Shown here piece by piece: positions 1-9,144 of a DNA stretch of 64,000 nt. Both the position numbers and the translations under genes were made by a program. The first letter of the stretch is position 1; each line of letters opens with the position of its first letter. The DNA comes from Deltaproteobacteria bacterium (lineage in GTDB: Bacteria; Myxococcota_A; UBA9160; JAJDAL01): the NCBI GenBank assembly GCA_029261875.1, contig JAJDAL010000046.1, positions 53,348 through 117,347 of the forward strand, written 5' to 3'. The notes under the pieces are model-generated. The model did no database searches. It was not told the origin of the DNA and worked only from the letters and a program-made list of their open reading frames with translations.

Positions 1-1687
1 AGCCATCGCCGCAGATGTTCGAGCAGCTGGTGGGCTCGCCCGAACAGGTGAAGCCCGGTTCGAATTGGCAGGTAGCGCTGCAACCGTCGCCGCTCGCAGT
101 GCCCGAATCGTCGCATTGTTCGCCGCCGACGATCTGTCCATCCCCGCAAACTTCGCTGCAGGTACTCGGCGAGCCCGTGCACTGATAGCCGCCTTCGATC
201 TGACACGCAGCACTACAACCGTCGCCGCCCGTGGTCCCTCCGTCGTCGCAGGTTTCGAGGCCCGCCACCACGGAGTCGCCGCACACGGTGTTGCAGCTGC
301 TGGGTTCGCCCGAGCACACGTAGCCGGGTTCGGTCTGACAGGTCGCGTCGCAACCGTCGCCGCCGACGGTGCCGAAGTCATCGCACGTCTCGGTCCCGAG
401 GATCACGCCGTCGCCGCAAATTCCGTCGCAGCTGCTCGGTTCGCCCGTGCACGCGAAACCCGGTTCGACCTGGCAGCTGCTGTCGCAGCCGTCGCCGTCC
501 GCGGTGCCGGAATCGTCGCAGGTCTCGACGCCGGCCACGAAGCCGTCGCCGCAGGTTGTGACACAGGAGCTCGGCTCGCCGGTACACGCGTAACCGGATT
601 CGACCTGACAACTGCTGTCACAGCCGTCGCCATCGACGGTGCCGAGGTCGTCGCAGGTTTCCGCACCGCGCACGAGGCCGTCTCCGCAATCCGCCGTGCA
701 CGAACCCGCTCCTTCGCCGAGACAGGTAAAGCCATCTTCCACCTGACAAAGCGCACTGCAGCCGTTGCCGTCCAGGGTGTCCCCGTCATCGCAAACTTCG
801 ATGCCCTCGACCACGCCATCGCCGCAGATCGCCGTCGTCGCACAGCTGAGGTTCGACAATCCGTCGTCGAACAGATCGCAGTCGCGCGACAGGCCGTCGA
901 CGGTGTTCCACAAATTGCAGACGGAGCAGCTCGCAGCCCGATCGAAACACGCCACGACACTCGCGGTATCCGTCGCGCCACCGCAGCCCGGGAACACCAG
1001 GTCGAGCGGAAGGCCTTGATCGTCGCAGCGCCGTTGGACCTGGGTTTCGACCTTGTCGATGCACAAGCGCGCAATTTTGCCCTTGCTGTCCGGTTGTCCC
1101 GCAGCGCCCACACCCAGGCACTGATCCGCCAGGGAAGCGGCATCGGTGATGGTCCCATCCTTGAGACCCTTCTTCTTGCATTTCACGAATTCGTTCAGGC
1201 GCGTATCCGCGCACTTGTTTACGGCTTTGACCACTTTCTGTTCGCAGCGCTCGCCGTCGGAATCGGTTTCGAGGTCGGTATTGAGGTTGGGGCCCGCGAC
1301 CGCGTGCACGATGTCGACCTGGGTTTGAACCGCGCCGAACACGCCGAGGTTGATGTCGCCGGCGCCGATGGGCGGGGCGGCAAGGCACACTTTCGCCGCG
1401 TTTTTCACGGAACGCTGGATCGTGCGATCGAGCCTTCCATTCGGGTCGTCCGTGAGACAGGCCTCTGCGGTTCCGGGCAAGAGCCCCTTGGCGAAGAAAC
1501 GCAGGCAGGAATCGATCTCGCGGCCTTCGGCCTTCGCGATCTTCCGGGTTTCCTTGTTGATGGTGTCGATGCATTTGCGGTCGGCGCTGGAAACCTGCCC
1601 ATGGGCGGGCGGTGCTGCGGCGGCAAAGGCAAAAAACGCGATCCCCATACTTAAGAGCGCGGATACGACGGGTGTTCGATTCCTCAA
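1..1687 (-). CDS. Secreted Cys-rich protein with DUF4215 repeats (C-terminus outside window)
   Basis: The reading frame runs off the left edge. A TTG at 1687 with AAGGGGAAG about 7 nt upstream is the preferred start because it gives a full signal peptide (RNR, a hydrophobic core, then AHGQ); the ATG at 1648 has no ribosome site and would remove it. Residues about 30-285 form a Cys-rich domain with the motifs KCKKKG, KGKIARLC, FPGCGG, CSVC and DGLSN. From about residue 287 there are at least six repeats of 41-45 residues of the CGDG...E.CDD...DGDGC...C....G..C type, which match DUF4215. Such repeats are typical of exported, disulfide-rich surface proteins, but no enzymatic role can be assigned. 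The N-terminal domain recurs in the protein at 19953-21539. It is divergent from ychF across 268 nt. Confidence 0.85.
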   Translation of the reverse strand, partial: MRNRTPVVSALLSMGIAFFAFAAAAPPAHGQVSSADRKCIDTINKETRKIAKAEGREIDSCLRFFAKGLLPGTAEACLTDDPNGRLDRTIQRSVKNAAKVCLAAPPIGAGDINLGVFGAVQTQVDIVHAVAGPNLNTDLETDSDGERCEQKVVKAVNKCADTRLNEFVKCKKKGLKDGTITDAASLADQCLGVGAAGQPDSKGKIARLCIDKVETQVQRRCDDQGLPLDLVFPGCGGATDTASVVACFDRAASCSVCNLWNTVDGLSRDCDLFDDGLSNLSCATTAICGDGVVEGIEVCDDGDTLDGNGCSALCQVEDGFTCLGEGAGSCTADCGDGLVRGAETCDDLGTVDGDGCDSSCQVESGYACTGEPSSCVTTCGDGFVAGVETCDDSGTADGDGCDSSCQVEPGFACTGEPSSCDGICGDGVILGTETCDDFGTVGGDGCDATCQTEPGYVCSGEPSSCNTVCGDSVVAGLETCDDGGTTGGDGCSAACQIEGGYQCTGSPSTCSEVCGDGQIVGGEQCDDSGTASGDGCSATCQFEPGFTCSGEPTSCSNICGDG

Positions 1688-1955
1688 GGCTGCTTCCCCT
1701 TCCGTCCACGCAACGGGTGAGATTCCGCGACGGCTAGATCGACGACGGGTCGCGTTCCTGGGCGAAAGAACGGCAGCGGAGAACCAGCGTGAAGCAGCGC
1801 CCGTGGCACGCGGCCACGATGACCGGCTCATCTTGCCCTTTGGTAGCCTAAGAAAGCAAGGCTCCGGACTCGCGGAATGGCGCATAACCCCGATATTTCC
1901 CTATCGAAACTGCGTTATTCCAAGCCGCCATCCGAGCCGCTAGTGTCTGCCCCTC

Positions 1956-2990
1956 ATGAAGATTGGACTCGTCGGATTGCCGGGCAGCGGCAAAAGCACG
2001 GTCTTCGGTGCCCTCACGGGGATCGCGGTCGAAACCGGCTATGCGGGAACCGGAAAGCAGAACATCGGGGTCGTGAAGGTCCCGGATCCCCGGGTCGACG
2101 CCCTCGCTTCCCTCTTCAACCCGAAGAAGACCACCTACGCGGAAACGACCTTTACGGACCTCGGCGGCGGCAGCGGCAAAGGCATCGACCGCGCGGTGTT
2201 GAACCAGATGCGAAACGTCGATGCACTGTGCCAGGTGGTGCGTGCCTTCGATGACGGCTCCGGCGACGCCCCCAATCCGCTGGGCGAGCTCGAAGATCTG
2301 GCCATGGAGACCATCCTCGCGGACCTCGAGATCGCCGAGCAACGCGTCGTGCGTCTGACCCGGGACCGCAGCAATCCGAACGAACTCGAGTTGTTGCAGC
2401 GCGTCTGCACCCACCTCGAGGCCGGCAATCCGATTCGCAGCCTGGAACTGTCCGAACTCGAAGGCAAGATGACTTCGCCCTACAGCTTCCTATCGCAAAA
2501 ACCGCTGCTCGCGGTGCTCAACGTCGCCGAGGATGAAGTCACCGGCGAACCGCCGGCCGATATCGTGGCCGACGTGGAAAAGCGCGGACTCAACCTCGTC
2601 GTACTCTCGGCACAGGTCGAGATGGACATCGCGCAGATGTCGGCGGAGGATCAGAAGGAATTCCTCGATTCCCTGGGTCTTTCGGAACCGGCGCGCGACC
2701 GCTTCATCCGCGCCGCCTACGCGCTACTCGACCTGATCTCGATGTTGACCTCCGGGCCCGACGAATGCCGCGCCTGGCCGGTCCCCCGCAATACCCCCGC
2801 CCCGCAAGCGGCCGGAAAAATCCATTCGGACATCGAACGCGGCTTCATCCGGGCGGAAGTGGTCCCCTGGGAGAAGCTCGTGGAGTGCGGGAGCGAGGCC
2901 AAGTGCCGCGACGAAGGCGTTCTCCGGGTCGAGGGCAAGACCTACGTGATCCAGGACGGCGATGTCGTGAATTTCCGCTTCAACGTCTGA
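1956..2990 (+). CDS. ychF: Redox-regulated ATPase/GTPase YchF (OLA1 family)
   Basis: 344 aa, close to the usual 360. The P-loop GLPGSGKST is at residues 6-14, and the G-domain is followed by a coiled-coil stretch and the C-terminal TGS domain ending in DGDVVNFRF. The family is an Obg-related P-loop NTPase that prefers ATP and binds ribosomes; it is linked to stress responses. No clear Shine-Dalgarno lies ahead of the ATG (GTGTCTGCCCCTC), so initiation may be weak or leaderless. It faces away from the DUF4215 gene and is followed after 100 nt by the radical SAM gene. Confidence 0.95.
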   Translation: MKIGLVGLPGSGKSTVFGALTGIAVETGYAGTGKQNIGVVKVPDPRVDALASLFNPKKTTYAETTFTDLGGGSGKGIDRAVLNQMRNVDALCQVVRAFDDGSGDAPNPLGELEDLAMETILADLEIAEQRVVRLTRDRSNPNELELLQRVCTHLEAGNPIRSLELSELEGKMTSPYSFLSQKPLLAVLNVAEDEVTGEPPADIVADVEKRGLNLVVLSAQVEMDIAQMSAEDQKEFLDSLGLSEPARDRFIRAAYALLDLISMLTSGPDECRAWPVPRNTPAPQAAGKIHSDIERGFIRAEVVPWEKLVECGSEAKCRDEGVLRVEGKTYVIQDGDVVNFRFNV

Positions 2991-3090
2991 CGCCTCCGGA
3001 AATCCCTCGAAAACCGCCAAGAATCGCCTCCAGACCCGCTCCAACATCCCAAGGGGGCGGGCGTGGTAAGATGGACGCGGTGGTGTTCCC

Positions 3091-4530
3091 ATGAGAGTCC
3101 TGCTCGTCAAACCCTATCAGCCCGTCGCCGGGCACGTGACCCAACCCCCGTTGGGAATCTTGTATCTGGCGTCCTCCCTGCGCCAACGCTTCGGAACCGA
3201 GGTGGAGGTCGACCTGATCGATCTGAAATCGCGGGAACTTCCTCCGCGCTGGCTCGCCGATCGACTCCACGAGTACCAACCGGACGTGGTGGGTTTGTCG
3301 GCCTTGAATTGCGAAGCGGCTGCAGCGCGAGAGATTGCCCGGCTGTGCAAACTCTACGATCCCAAGATCGTGACGGTCCTCGGCGGACCCTACGCACATC
3401 GGCGCTCGAACGAAATCCTCGGCAACAGCGACTTCGATTGGAGCTTCGACGGTCCGGCGGACCACGTGTTCCCCGATGCCCTCGAGCGGCATTTCGGAAA
3501 CAACGGTGACCTGGGCACCGACATTCCAGGGCTCAGCTACAAGACCGAGGATGGGATTCAGCTTTCAGAACGCCCGGATGTAATCACGGATCTCGACGCA
3601 ATCCCGTTTCCCGCCTACGACCTGATCGACCTCGATTTCTACGCCCCCCAACCCAACATGATGGGGATGCTCAAGGGAAAGAAATACGCCCCGCTCTTCA
3701 CGTCGCGCGGCTGCCCCTACACCTGCAATTATTGTCACGACCTGTTCGGCAAGAAGTTCGTGCATCGCAGCCCCGACAGCGTGTTGGCAGAAATCGACAT
3801 GCTGCGCGGACGCTACGGTGTCGACGAGTTCCAGATCGTCGACGACATCTTCAATCTTCACAAACCGCGCTTGAAGAAGATCATGGGCGAAGTGGCGAAC
3901 CGCTGGCCCGGCCAAACCCACTTCACCTTCCCCAACGCCCTGCGCGCGGACATCCTCGACGATTCGGTCCTCGACGCGCTGCGCGCCGCCGGCACCTACG
4001 GAATCTGCATGGCGATCGAAACCACCACGCCGCGCTTGCAAGAACTGGTGTCGAAGAACCTGAAACTCGACAAGGCCTTCTGGTCCATCAACGCGGCGGA
4101 CAAGCGCGGCATCCTCGTGTCGGGTTTCTTCATGTTGGGCTTCCCCACGGAAACCCGCGAAGAGCTCCAGCGCACGGTCGATTTCGCGGTGGAGAGCCGC
4201 CTCACCATGGCGCACTTCTTCACCGTCATCCCTCAGCCCGAAACGCCCATGTACGAATTGGCGCGCAAGGAATCGCCGGAAGCCCTCGCCGCCACGGATC
4301 GCGACGAAGAAGAAGGCGCTTCCTACCGGACCGCGCGCGCCTGGTACGAACGCGCCTATGGCTTCCCGCTGGCGGATTTCGTGCGCAAGACGAACCGGCG
4401 CTTCTACCTCAACCCGAAGCGCATCGCGCGCATCGTGAAGCGCGTACCCGCCAAATCCCTGGCCACGGGGCTTCGCCAACTCATGCCCCTGGTGTTTCGC
4501 CGCGAAACCCAGGGAGCCACGGTCGATTAG
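3091..4530 (+). CDS. B12-binding-type radical SAM protein
   Basis: 479 aa. The N-terminal third has the layout of a cobalamin-binding Rossmann domain (MRVLLVKPY, then PPLGILYLASSL and VTVLGGPYAH), but the usual DxHxxG base-off histidine motif is not apparent. The radical SAM core follows with the cluster motif CPYTCNYC near residue 211, a following region that includes IVDDIF, and MAIETT. The family uses a [4Fe-4S] cluster and S-adenosylmethionine for radical chemistry such as methylation or rearrangement; the substrate cannot be told from sequence. The C-terminal 90 residues are basic and lack a known domain. Translation starts at ATG 3091 with a weak ribosome site. A small exported protein follows after 42 nt and may be co-transcribed. 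Confidence 0.88.
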   Translation: MRVLLVKPYQPVAGHVTQPPLGILYLASSLRQRFGTEVEVDLIDLKSRELPPRWLADRLHEYQPDVVGLSALNCEAAAAREIARLCKLYDPKIVTVLGGPYAHRRSNEILGNSDFDWSFDGPADHVFPDALERHFGNNGDLGTDIPGLSYKTEDGIQLSERPDVITDLDAIPFPAYDLIDLDFYAPQPNMMGMLKGKKYAPLFTSRGCPYTCNYCHDLFGKKFVHRSPDSVLAEIDMLRGRYGVDEFQIVDDIFNLHKPRLKKIMGEVANRWPGQTHFTFPNALRADILDDSVLDALRAAGTYGICMAIETTTPRLQELVSKNLKLDKAFWSINAADKRGILVSGFFMLGFPTETREELQRTVDFAVESRLTMAHFFTVIPQPETPMYELARKESPEALAATDRDEEEGASYRTARAWYERAYGFPLADFVRKTNRRFYLNPKRIARIVKRVPAKSLATGLRQLMPLVFRRETQGATVD

Positions 4531-4572
4531 TCGGTTTCGATTCGGATCTGATCTGAGCAGGAGGACGTTGCG

Positions 4573-4986
4573 ATGATTCAGGGTATGCGATGGGGATTGT
4601 TCTCGAGCCTGTTGGTTGGACTCGCAATCTGGGTTCCCACGGCGGCTGAAGCGCGCCAGGAATGCCACCTCGGCCCCTACACACGACAGATCTCCAAGAC
4701 CATCTGGGTCCGCGATTCGAAACTCTTCTGCACCGATATCCCCGAACCCACCGCCAACCGCATCGAGCAAGCCCGCCAGCTTCTGAAGCTGTGTCGCGAA
4801 ATGGGCGGCACGCAAGAGGATTGCAACCGCGCCGTAGCGAGATCCGGGGACGGGGCGATCCAACCCGTCGTCGACGTCTTGCGCCAGGCGGAACGCAGGC
4901 GCGCCGAGAAAGAAAAGCGCATCGCCGCCCAACCCACGGGCGGGAAACCGGTCTGGAAGACCAAACGGCTGCTGACGAACGAATAA
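4573..4986 (+). CDS. Small exported protein of unknown function
   Basis: 137 aa. The ATG at 4573 has a strong GGAGG 8 nt upstream. A signal peptide is clear (hydrophobic core GLFSSLLVGLAIW, then AAEA). The mature part has four cysteines, an amphipathic middle segment (ANRIEQARQLLKLC) and a charged Arg/Lys/Glu helix toward the end. No family is recognised. It lies 42 nt after the radical SAM gene on the same strand, so the two may share a transcript, but no functional link is visible. Confidence 0.7.
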   Translation: MIQGMRWGLFSSLLVGLAIWVPTAAEARQECHLGPYTRQISKTIWVRDSKLFCTDIPEPTANRIEQARQLLKLCREMGGTQEDCNRAVARSGDGAIQPVVDVLRQAERRRAEKEKRIAAQPTGGKPVWKTKRLLTNE

Positions 4987-5299
4987 TCCGAGCCCCGCTC
5001 AGCTGGCCCGAAGCGCTGGTTCACGTCCGAACGGAAACCTGACGTAGCGCAATCGGTACTCCCAAGCCGCTTGCCTGCCCTCAACCCATTCCCGACTTGG
5101 CTTATCCATTTCACGGCCGAGGCGAAACCGCGCGCTCGGCCGTAAATCGCCCCCCTCCAGCTACAAAGTCGTCACATCCACCGCGTGGTTCTTACTCCTC
5201 GATTAGGCGGAGGGTCGCGGGCGTTCCATTCGAATTCACGCCCAGGAACCCACTGAACTCGAAATCAACGCCACCTACTGCTGGTCTTGAGGAGAAACC
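4987..5299. other. Intergenic region before the first CSLREA lipoprotein gene
   Basis: 313 nt without a convincing gene. The last 20 nt hold the ribosome site GAGGAG of the following gene. The segment CTTGAGGA-AAA-CATG is nearly repeated before the paralogous gene at 18970. No terminator hairpin with a T-run was seen. Confidence 0.5.
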
Positions 5300-6262
5300 A
5301 TGTCCAGATCTCGCTTTGCCATTGGAGTTGCGCTTCTGGGAGCATTCTTCGTTGGATGTTTTGATCACACTTTCGTCGTGAACAGTCTCGTAGATGCGCA
5401 CGATCTCAATCCGGGCGATGGCGTATGCGAATCCGCCGCCGGCGAGTGCACCCTTCGGGCCGCGATCGAAGAAGCCGATGCCCTCGAAGGCTATGACCTG
5501 GTCTCGGTCCCGGCCGGCGTCTTTTTCCTCACCCTGGGTGAACTCGTCGTCAACGAAGGAGTCGCGATCGCCGGCGCGGGATGGGAAGACACCATCATCG
5601 ACGCGGGCGGCAACAGTCGCATCTTGCGCACCCAAGAGGCCCTGCCCGAAAAGGCTGCACTGATCGGCATCTCCGGGCTGACCATGCGAAACGGAAAGGA
5701 GGTGTCCGGCGGCGCACTGATGAGCATCGGCAACCACGTGACGCTTTCCAATGTGGTGATTCGCGACTGCGTGGCACAGGTCCCCGGGCGCGCCTTTGGG
5801 CTCGGTGGCGGTGTCTATCACCAGGGAGGCGTCCTGCGGGTCCAGGACAGCCTGATTCTGAACAACGCTTCCGGTCAATACGGCGGCGGAATTCTCAGCG
5901 ATGTGCGGTCGACATTGATCGTCGAGCGCAGTTCGATCATGGGAAATACCTCATACGTCTCCGGCGGAGGAATCTCGACCTTCGGCGGCCCGGTGAACAT
6001 GCGACTCGTCAAGCTGTACGGGAACTCTTCCCACTTCGGTGGGGCCTTGTCCGCAACGCCGGACGAACCCGGAGCCGACCTCGTCATCGAGAAGACTCGC
6101 TTCCGTGGAAACAACTCCTTCGAGGGGAGCGGAGCGCTCTCCAGCCACGTCGCAACCTACGTCTCCGACACGGAATTCAGTCGAAACATCGGCCCGGATT
6201 GCGAATTCCCGGTAATCGATCTCGGCGGGAATAGCGACGCCGACGGAACCTGCCTGCCCTAG
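5300..6262 (+). CDS. CSLREA-domain lipoprotein, predicted right-handed beta-helix (copy 1)
   Basis: 320 aa. The N-terminus is a lipoprotein signal with lipobox LLGAFFVGC (Cys at about residue 20), so the protein should be lipid-anchored. It is followed by the CSLREA-type motif VNSLVDAHD...GDGVCESAAGECTLRAAIEEA. The rest consists of short Gly/Asn-rich strands (GGGVYHQGG, GGGILSDVRS, GGGISTFGG) expected to coil into a parallel beta-helix like polymorphic outer-membrane-protein repeats. It ends in GPDC...DLGGN...DGTC. GAGGAG lies 5 nt before the ATG. The protein is closely similar along its length to that at 18970-19929. Function is unknown; adhesin or surface-structural roles are usual for such folds. 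Confidence 0.85.
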   Translation: MSRSRFAIGVALLGAFFVGCFDHTFVVNSLVDAHDLNPGDGVCESAAGECTLRAAIEEADALEGYDLVSVPAGVFFLTLGELVVNEGVAIAGAGWEDTIIDAGGNSRILRTQEALPEKAALIGISGLTMRNGKEVSGGALMSIGNHVTLSNVVIRDCVAQVPGRAFGLGGGVYHQGGVLRVQDSLILNNASGQYGGGILSDVRSTLIVERSSIMGNTSYVSGGGISTFGGPVNMRLVKLYGNSSHFGGALSATPDEPGADLVIEKTRFRGNNSFEGSGALSSHVATYVSDTEFSRNIGPDCEFPVIDLGGNSDADGTCLP

Positions 6263-6268
6263 CTCGGA

Positions 6269-6302
6269 ATTCCGTGGGCGGGTCCGCATCCGCCCACGGA
6301 AT
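6269..6302. terminator. Strong hairpin between convergent genes
   Basis: A perfect 13-bp stem, ATTCCGTGGGCGG pairing with CCGCCCACGGAAT, with an 8-nt loop. It starts 7 nt after the CSLREA stop codon and lies before the end of the convergent CNNM gene. There is no clear T-run, so it may act as a 3'-end stabiliser or a bidirectional terminator. Confidence 0.7.
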
Positions 6303-6372
6303 CCGGCTTCTCTTCGATGCGACCCGCGACTCGGTCGACAATCTCCCTGTCGCCCCGCGATCCGGCCCTTGG

Positions 6373-7800
6373 CTAGAGATCGTTTCGCTCGGTCGATTCT
6401 TCGTCCGGCTCCGCCTCGCCACCGAACGGGGGACCCGTTTCGGTATCGGGTGAGTCCGTGATCCGACGCAAACGCAAGCGTTCGATCCTTCGGGGAGAAG
6501 CCTCGATGACCTCGACGCGATAGGGCCCCATGGTCACGACGTCGCCCTTCTTCGCCAATCTGCCCAGCCGGGCGGTGACATATCCACCGAGCGTGTCCTC
6601 GTCTTCGACTTCGACTTGGTCATCGTCGATGGTGAAGCCCAGTCGCTCGAACGCCTCCGGTAGCGCCAACCGCCCTGGCGCCTCGAACGTCCCCCCCGAA
6701 ACCTCCCGCAGTCCCTCTACGCGATCATCGAACTCGTCGTCGAGGGGGCCCACCATCTCCTCCAGCACATCCTCACGAAACGCGAAGCCGATCACCGTGC
6801 CACGCTCATCGAGAACGGCCGCACATTGCGCCTGTTTCGCCTGGAGTTCCGAAAGGAAATCCGAAAGCGCCATCGTGTCCGGGACGAACAAGGCTTCGCG
6901 TGCCAGCGCCTTGATGTCGATTTCCTCACCGCGAAGCGCACGGCCCACGAGGTCTTTCGTGTGAAGAAACCCGATAATGGTATCCAGGCCCACCTCGCAC
7001 ACCGGAATCCGTGAGTGTGCGCTTTCCCCGATGAGACGCAGATTGTCTTCGGACGGCCGCTCCAAACTCAACATTTCGATCTCGGCCCGCGGTACGACGA
7101 TGTGACGGACCTCGAGCTGGGTTACACGAAAGACATTCTCGGTGAGCTCGTACTCGCGCTCGGAGATCTCTCCCGCCCCGACCGACAGCGACAGGATGCT
7201 GCGGATCTCCTCGGCGTCGTGCGTTTCTTCGCCGTGGCCTTCGTTCGGAAGCCCAATCAACCGCAGAAGCCAATTCGAGATCGCGTTGATGGCCACGATG
7301 AACGGCGCGAAAATCCAAGCGAAAATGCGCAAGGTCGGGGCCGTCGCGATCGCCATGGGCTCGGGACGGCGGATCGCCCACATCTTGGGCGCTTGTTCCC
7401 CGATCGTCATGTGCAGCGTCGTGATCACCGCAAACGCAAGCCCGATCGAAACGAACGGAAGCCAACTCGCATCGGATGCGACGTCCAGGCCCCCGGCATC
7501 GAACGCTGCGAGGAGCAACACGGATACGGCCGGTTCGCCGAGCGCCCCGAGAATCAGGCTGGCGAGTGTGATGCCCAGTTGGCATGCAGACAAGTACTTA
7601 TCGAGGTGGCCGTGAATATGATGGATCGTACCCGCGCCGCGGCGACCCTCTTTCACCATGGCCTCGACGCGAGACCCTCGAATCTTGACGAGCGCGAACT
7701 CCGCGGCGACGAAGAACCCGTTCAGTACCACGAAAAACAGTGTCGCCCCAAGGCGCCATACAATGCCCATCGTGTCGAGAGTTTCATGTCCTGTAGTCAA
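6373..7800 (-). CDS. CNNM/CorC (HlyC) family membrane protein with CBS pair
   Basis: 475 aa. The N-terminal DUF21/CNNM transmembrane domain (about residues 10-200) contains LNGFFVAAEFALVK and GEQAPKMWA. A CBS pair follows (about 215-345, with RHIVVPRAEIEML and GFLHTKDLV), and then a CorC_HlyC domain containing GGYVTARLGRLAKKGD. Family members are linked to Mg2+ or Co2+ export or homeostasis at the inner membrane. The start is taken as TTG 7800, with AAGGGA about 9 nt upstream; an ATG ten codons later lacks a ribosome site. It begins 39 nt after the mgtE stop and is the last gene of the run led by the sigma54-type promoter at 11170-11185. Confidence 0.9.
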   Translation of the reverse strand: MTTGHETLDTMGIVWRLGATLFFVVLNGFFVAAEFALVKIRGSRVEAMVKEGRRGAGTIHHIHGHLDKYLSACQLGITLASLILGALGEPAVSVLLLAAFDAGGLDVASDASWLPFVSIGLAFAVITTLHMTIGEQAPKMWAIRRPEPMAIATAPTLRIFAWIFAPFIVAINAISNWLLRLIGLPNEGHGEETHDAEEIRSILSLSVGAGEISEREYELTENVFRVTQLEVRHIVVPRAEIEMLSLERPSEDNLRLIGESAHSRIPVCEVGLDTIIGFLHTKDLVGRALRGEEIDIKALAREALFVPDTMALSDFLSELQAKQAQCAAVLDERGTVIGFAFREDVLEEMVGPLDDEFDDRVEGLREVSGGTFEAPGRLALPEAFERLGFTIDDDQVEVEDEDTLGGYVTARLGRLAKKGDVVTMGPYRVEVIEASPRRIERLRLRRITDSPDTETGPPFGGEAEPDEESTERNDL

Positions 7801-7839
7801 CTAACGCATCCCTTCATGGCTAAATATGAACGCCGAACG

Positions 7840-9144
7840 CTACAAGTATTCCATCAGGAGCGTCGCGATTCCCAGGAAACTGAAGAAGCCCGCCACATCG
7901 GTAACCGTCGTAAGAACGATCGAGGACGACTGCGCGGGATCCTGCCTCAGCGCCGTCAGCAACATGGGGATCACCGCGCCGGAAAAACCCGCCAGGGCCA
8001 TCGAAATGACCATCGAGACACCGATCACACCCGCGAGCCCGAATGAGTCGCTCCAGAAATACACGGCAATCGCCGTGGTGGCAGCCACCGCGACGCCATT
8101 CCCCGCCCCGGCGATCAACTCTTTGGTTGCGACCCGCGCCCAGTCTCGCGTGCGAACCTCGCGCAGCGCGAGCCCTCGCATCGTCACGGCAAGCGCCTGG
8201 GCGCCGGTGTTACCCGACTGCCCAGCGACGACGGGCAAGAGAACGGCTAGTGCCGTGACGCTTGCGATCGTGTTTTCGAAAATGCCGACCACCGCCGCGG
8301 CGAGGAAGGCGGTGACGAGATTGATCTCCAACCAAGGAAGGCGTTTCCGAATCGCAAAGAAAGGCGAGGAAAGTGCGCGTTCCTGTTCGCTCGCACCCAC
8401 CATGGTGACGGCGCTCGCCGTCGCGCGCTCTTGCGCCACCTGAATCAGTTCACTTTGCCGGAGGACGCCAAGGAGACGCCCGTCGAGGTCGACTACCGGG
8501 AGGCTTCCGATACGGTGCGTCTCGAAGGTCTGAACGATTTCGTCGCGCGAGGCGATCGCTTGAACGCTCACCGGAGCGCCTTCGGCGAGCGAGTCGAGAT
8601 GCGCCGTCTCGTCCGCCAGCACGAGCGTCTGCAGCGGCACAGCGCCCACCAGTCGGCCTTCTTCATCGACCACGAACAGATCCTGGATCCGTCGATTGCG
8701 AAACCGGCGCAAGCGACGGACGACGTCACGCGCCGTCGCTTCGGGACGGAAGGTGGTCACCCGTGGATCCATGAGCGCCCCAGCCGTCTCGGGCGGGTAA
8801 GCGAGGAGCGCACGCAGTTCGTCGGCCAAGACCTCGTCGAGGTCCTTCAGGCAGAGTTCACGCTCTTCGGGCGACAAGCGCGCGAGAAGCGCCGCGGAAC
8901 GGTTGTGATTCAGTGAAGCGAGGATTTTCTTGCGGTTCTCGTTTGGAAGCGCCGCGATCACTCTTGCCGCGCGATCGGGGGTGAGCCGCCTTACGACCGC
9001 AAGCGCCACTTCGGATCGGGCCCCGCCCAGCAGAGCGGCCGTTTCCGCATCGTCGTTCGTCTCTACAAAGTGTGCAACTTCCTCGGGATGCTCGACCAAG
9101 AGCCACTCTGCGAGCGCTTGTTCAGCTCCGTTCGTTCGGGCCAC
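7840..9144 (-). CDS. mgtE: MgtE-type magnesium transporter
   Basis: 434 aa from GTG 9144, chosen because AGGGGAGGAG sits 5 nt upstream; the frame stays open further 5' but without support. Layout matches the family: MgtE_N superhelical domain (about 1-120), a CBS pair (about 125-250, PPETAGALMDPRV and SLPVVDLDGRL), and a C-terminal domain with about five membrane helices containing VVAGQSGNTGAQA, the conserved pore-region signature. MgtE is a Mg2+-gated Mg2+ channel of the inner membrane. It overlaps the preceding MgtE_N-CBS gene by 23 nt, so the two are translationally coupled and probably work together. Confidence 0.95.
   Translation of the reverse strand: MARTNGAEQALAEWLLVEHPEEVAHFVETNDDAETAALLGGARSEVALAVVRRLTPDRAARVIAALPNENRKKILASLNHNRSAALLARLSPEERELCLKDLDEVLADELRALLAYPPETAGALMDPRVTTFRPEATARDVVRRLRRFRNRRIQDLFVVDEEGRLVGAVPLQTLVLADETAHLDSLAEGAPVSVQAIASRDEIVQTFETHRIGSLPVVDLDGRLLGVLRQSELIQVAQERATASAVTMVGASEQERALSSPFFAIRKRLPWLEINLVTAFLAAAVVGIFENTIASVTALAVLLPVVAGQSGNTGAQALAVTMRGLALREVRTRDWARVATKELIAGAGNGVAVAATTAIAVYFWSDSFGLAGVIGVSMVISMALAGFSGAVIPMLLTALRQDPAQSSSIVLTTVTDVAGFFSFLGIATLLMEYL

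Noticed and set aside
65..1654. Plus-strand open frame of 529 codons opposite the DUF4215 gene
   Set aside because: It is Ala/Val/Arg-rich and repetitive because it mirrors the CGDG/CDD repeats of the minus-strand gene. It has no domain or ribosome site, and the minus strand gives a secreted Cys-patterned protein.
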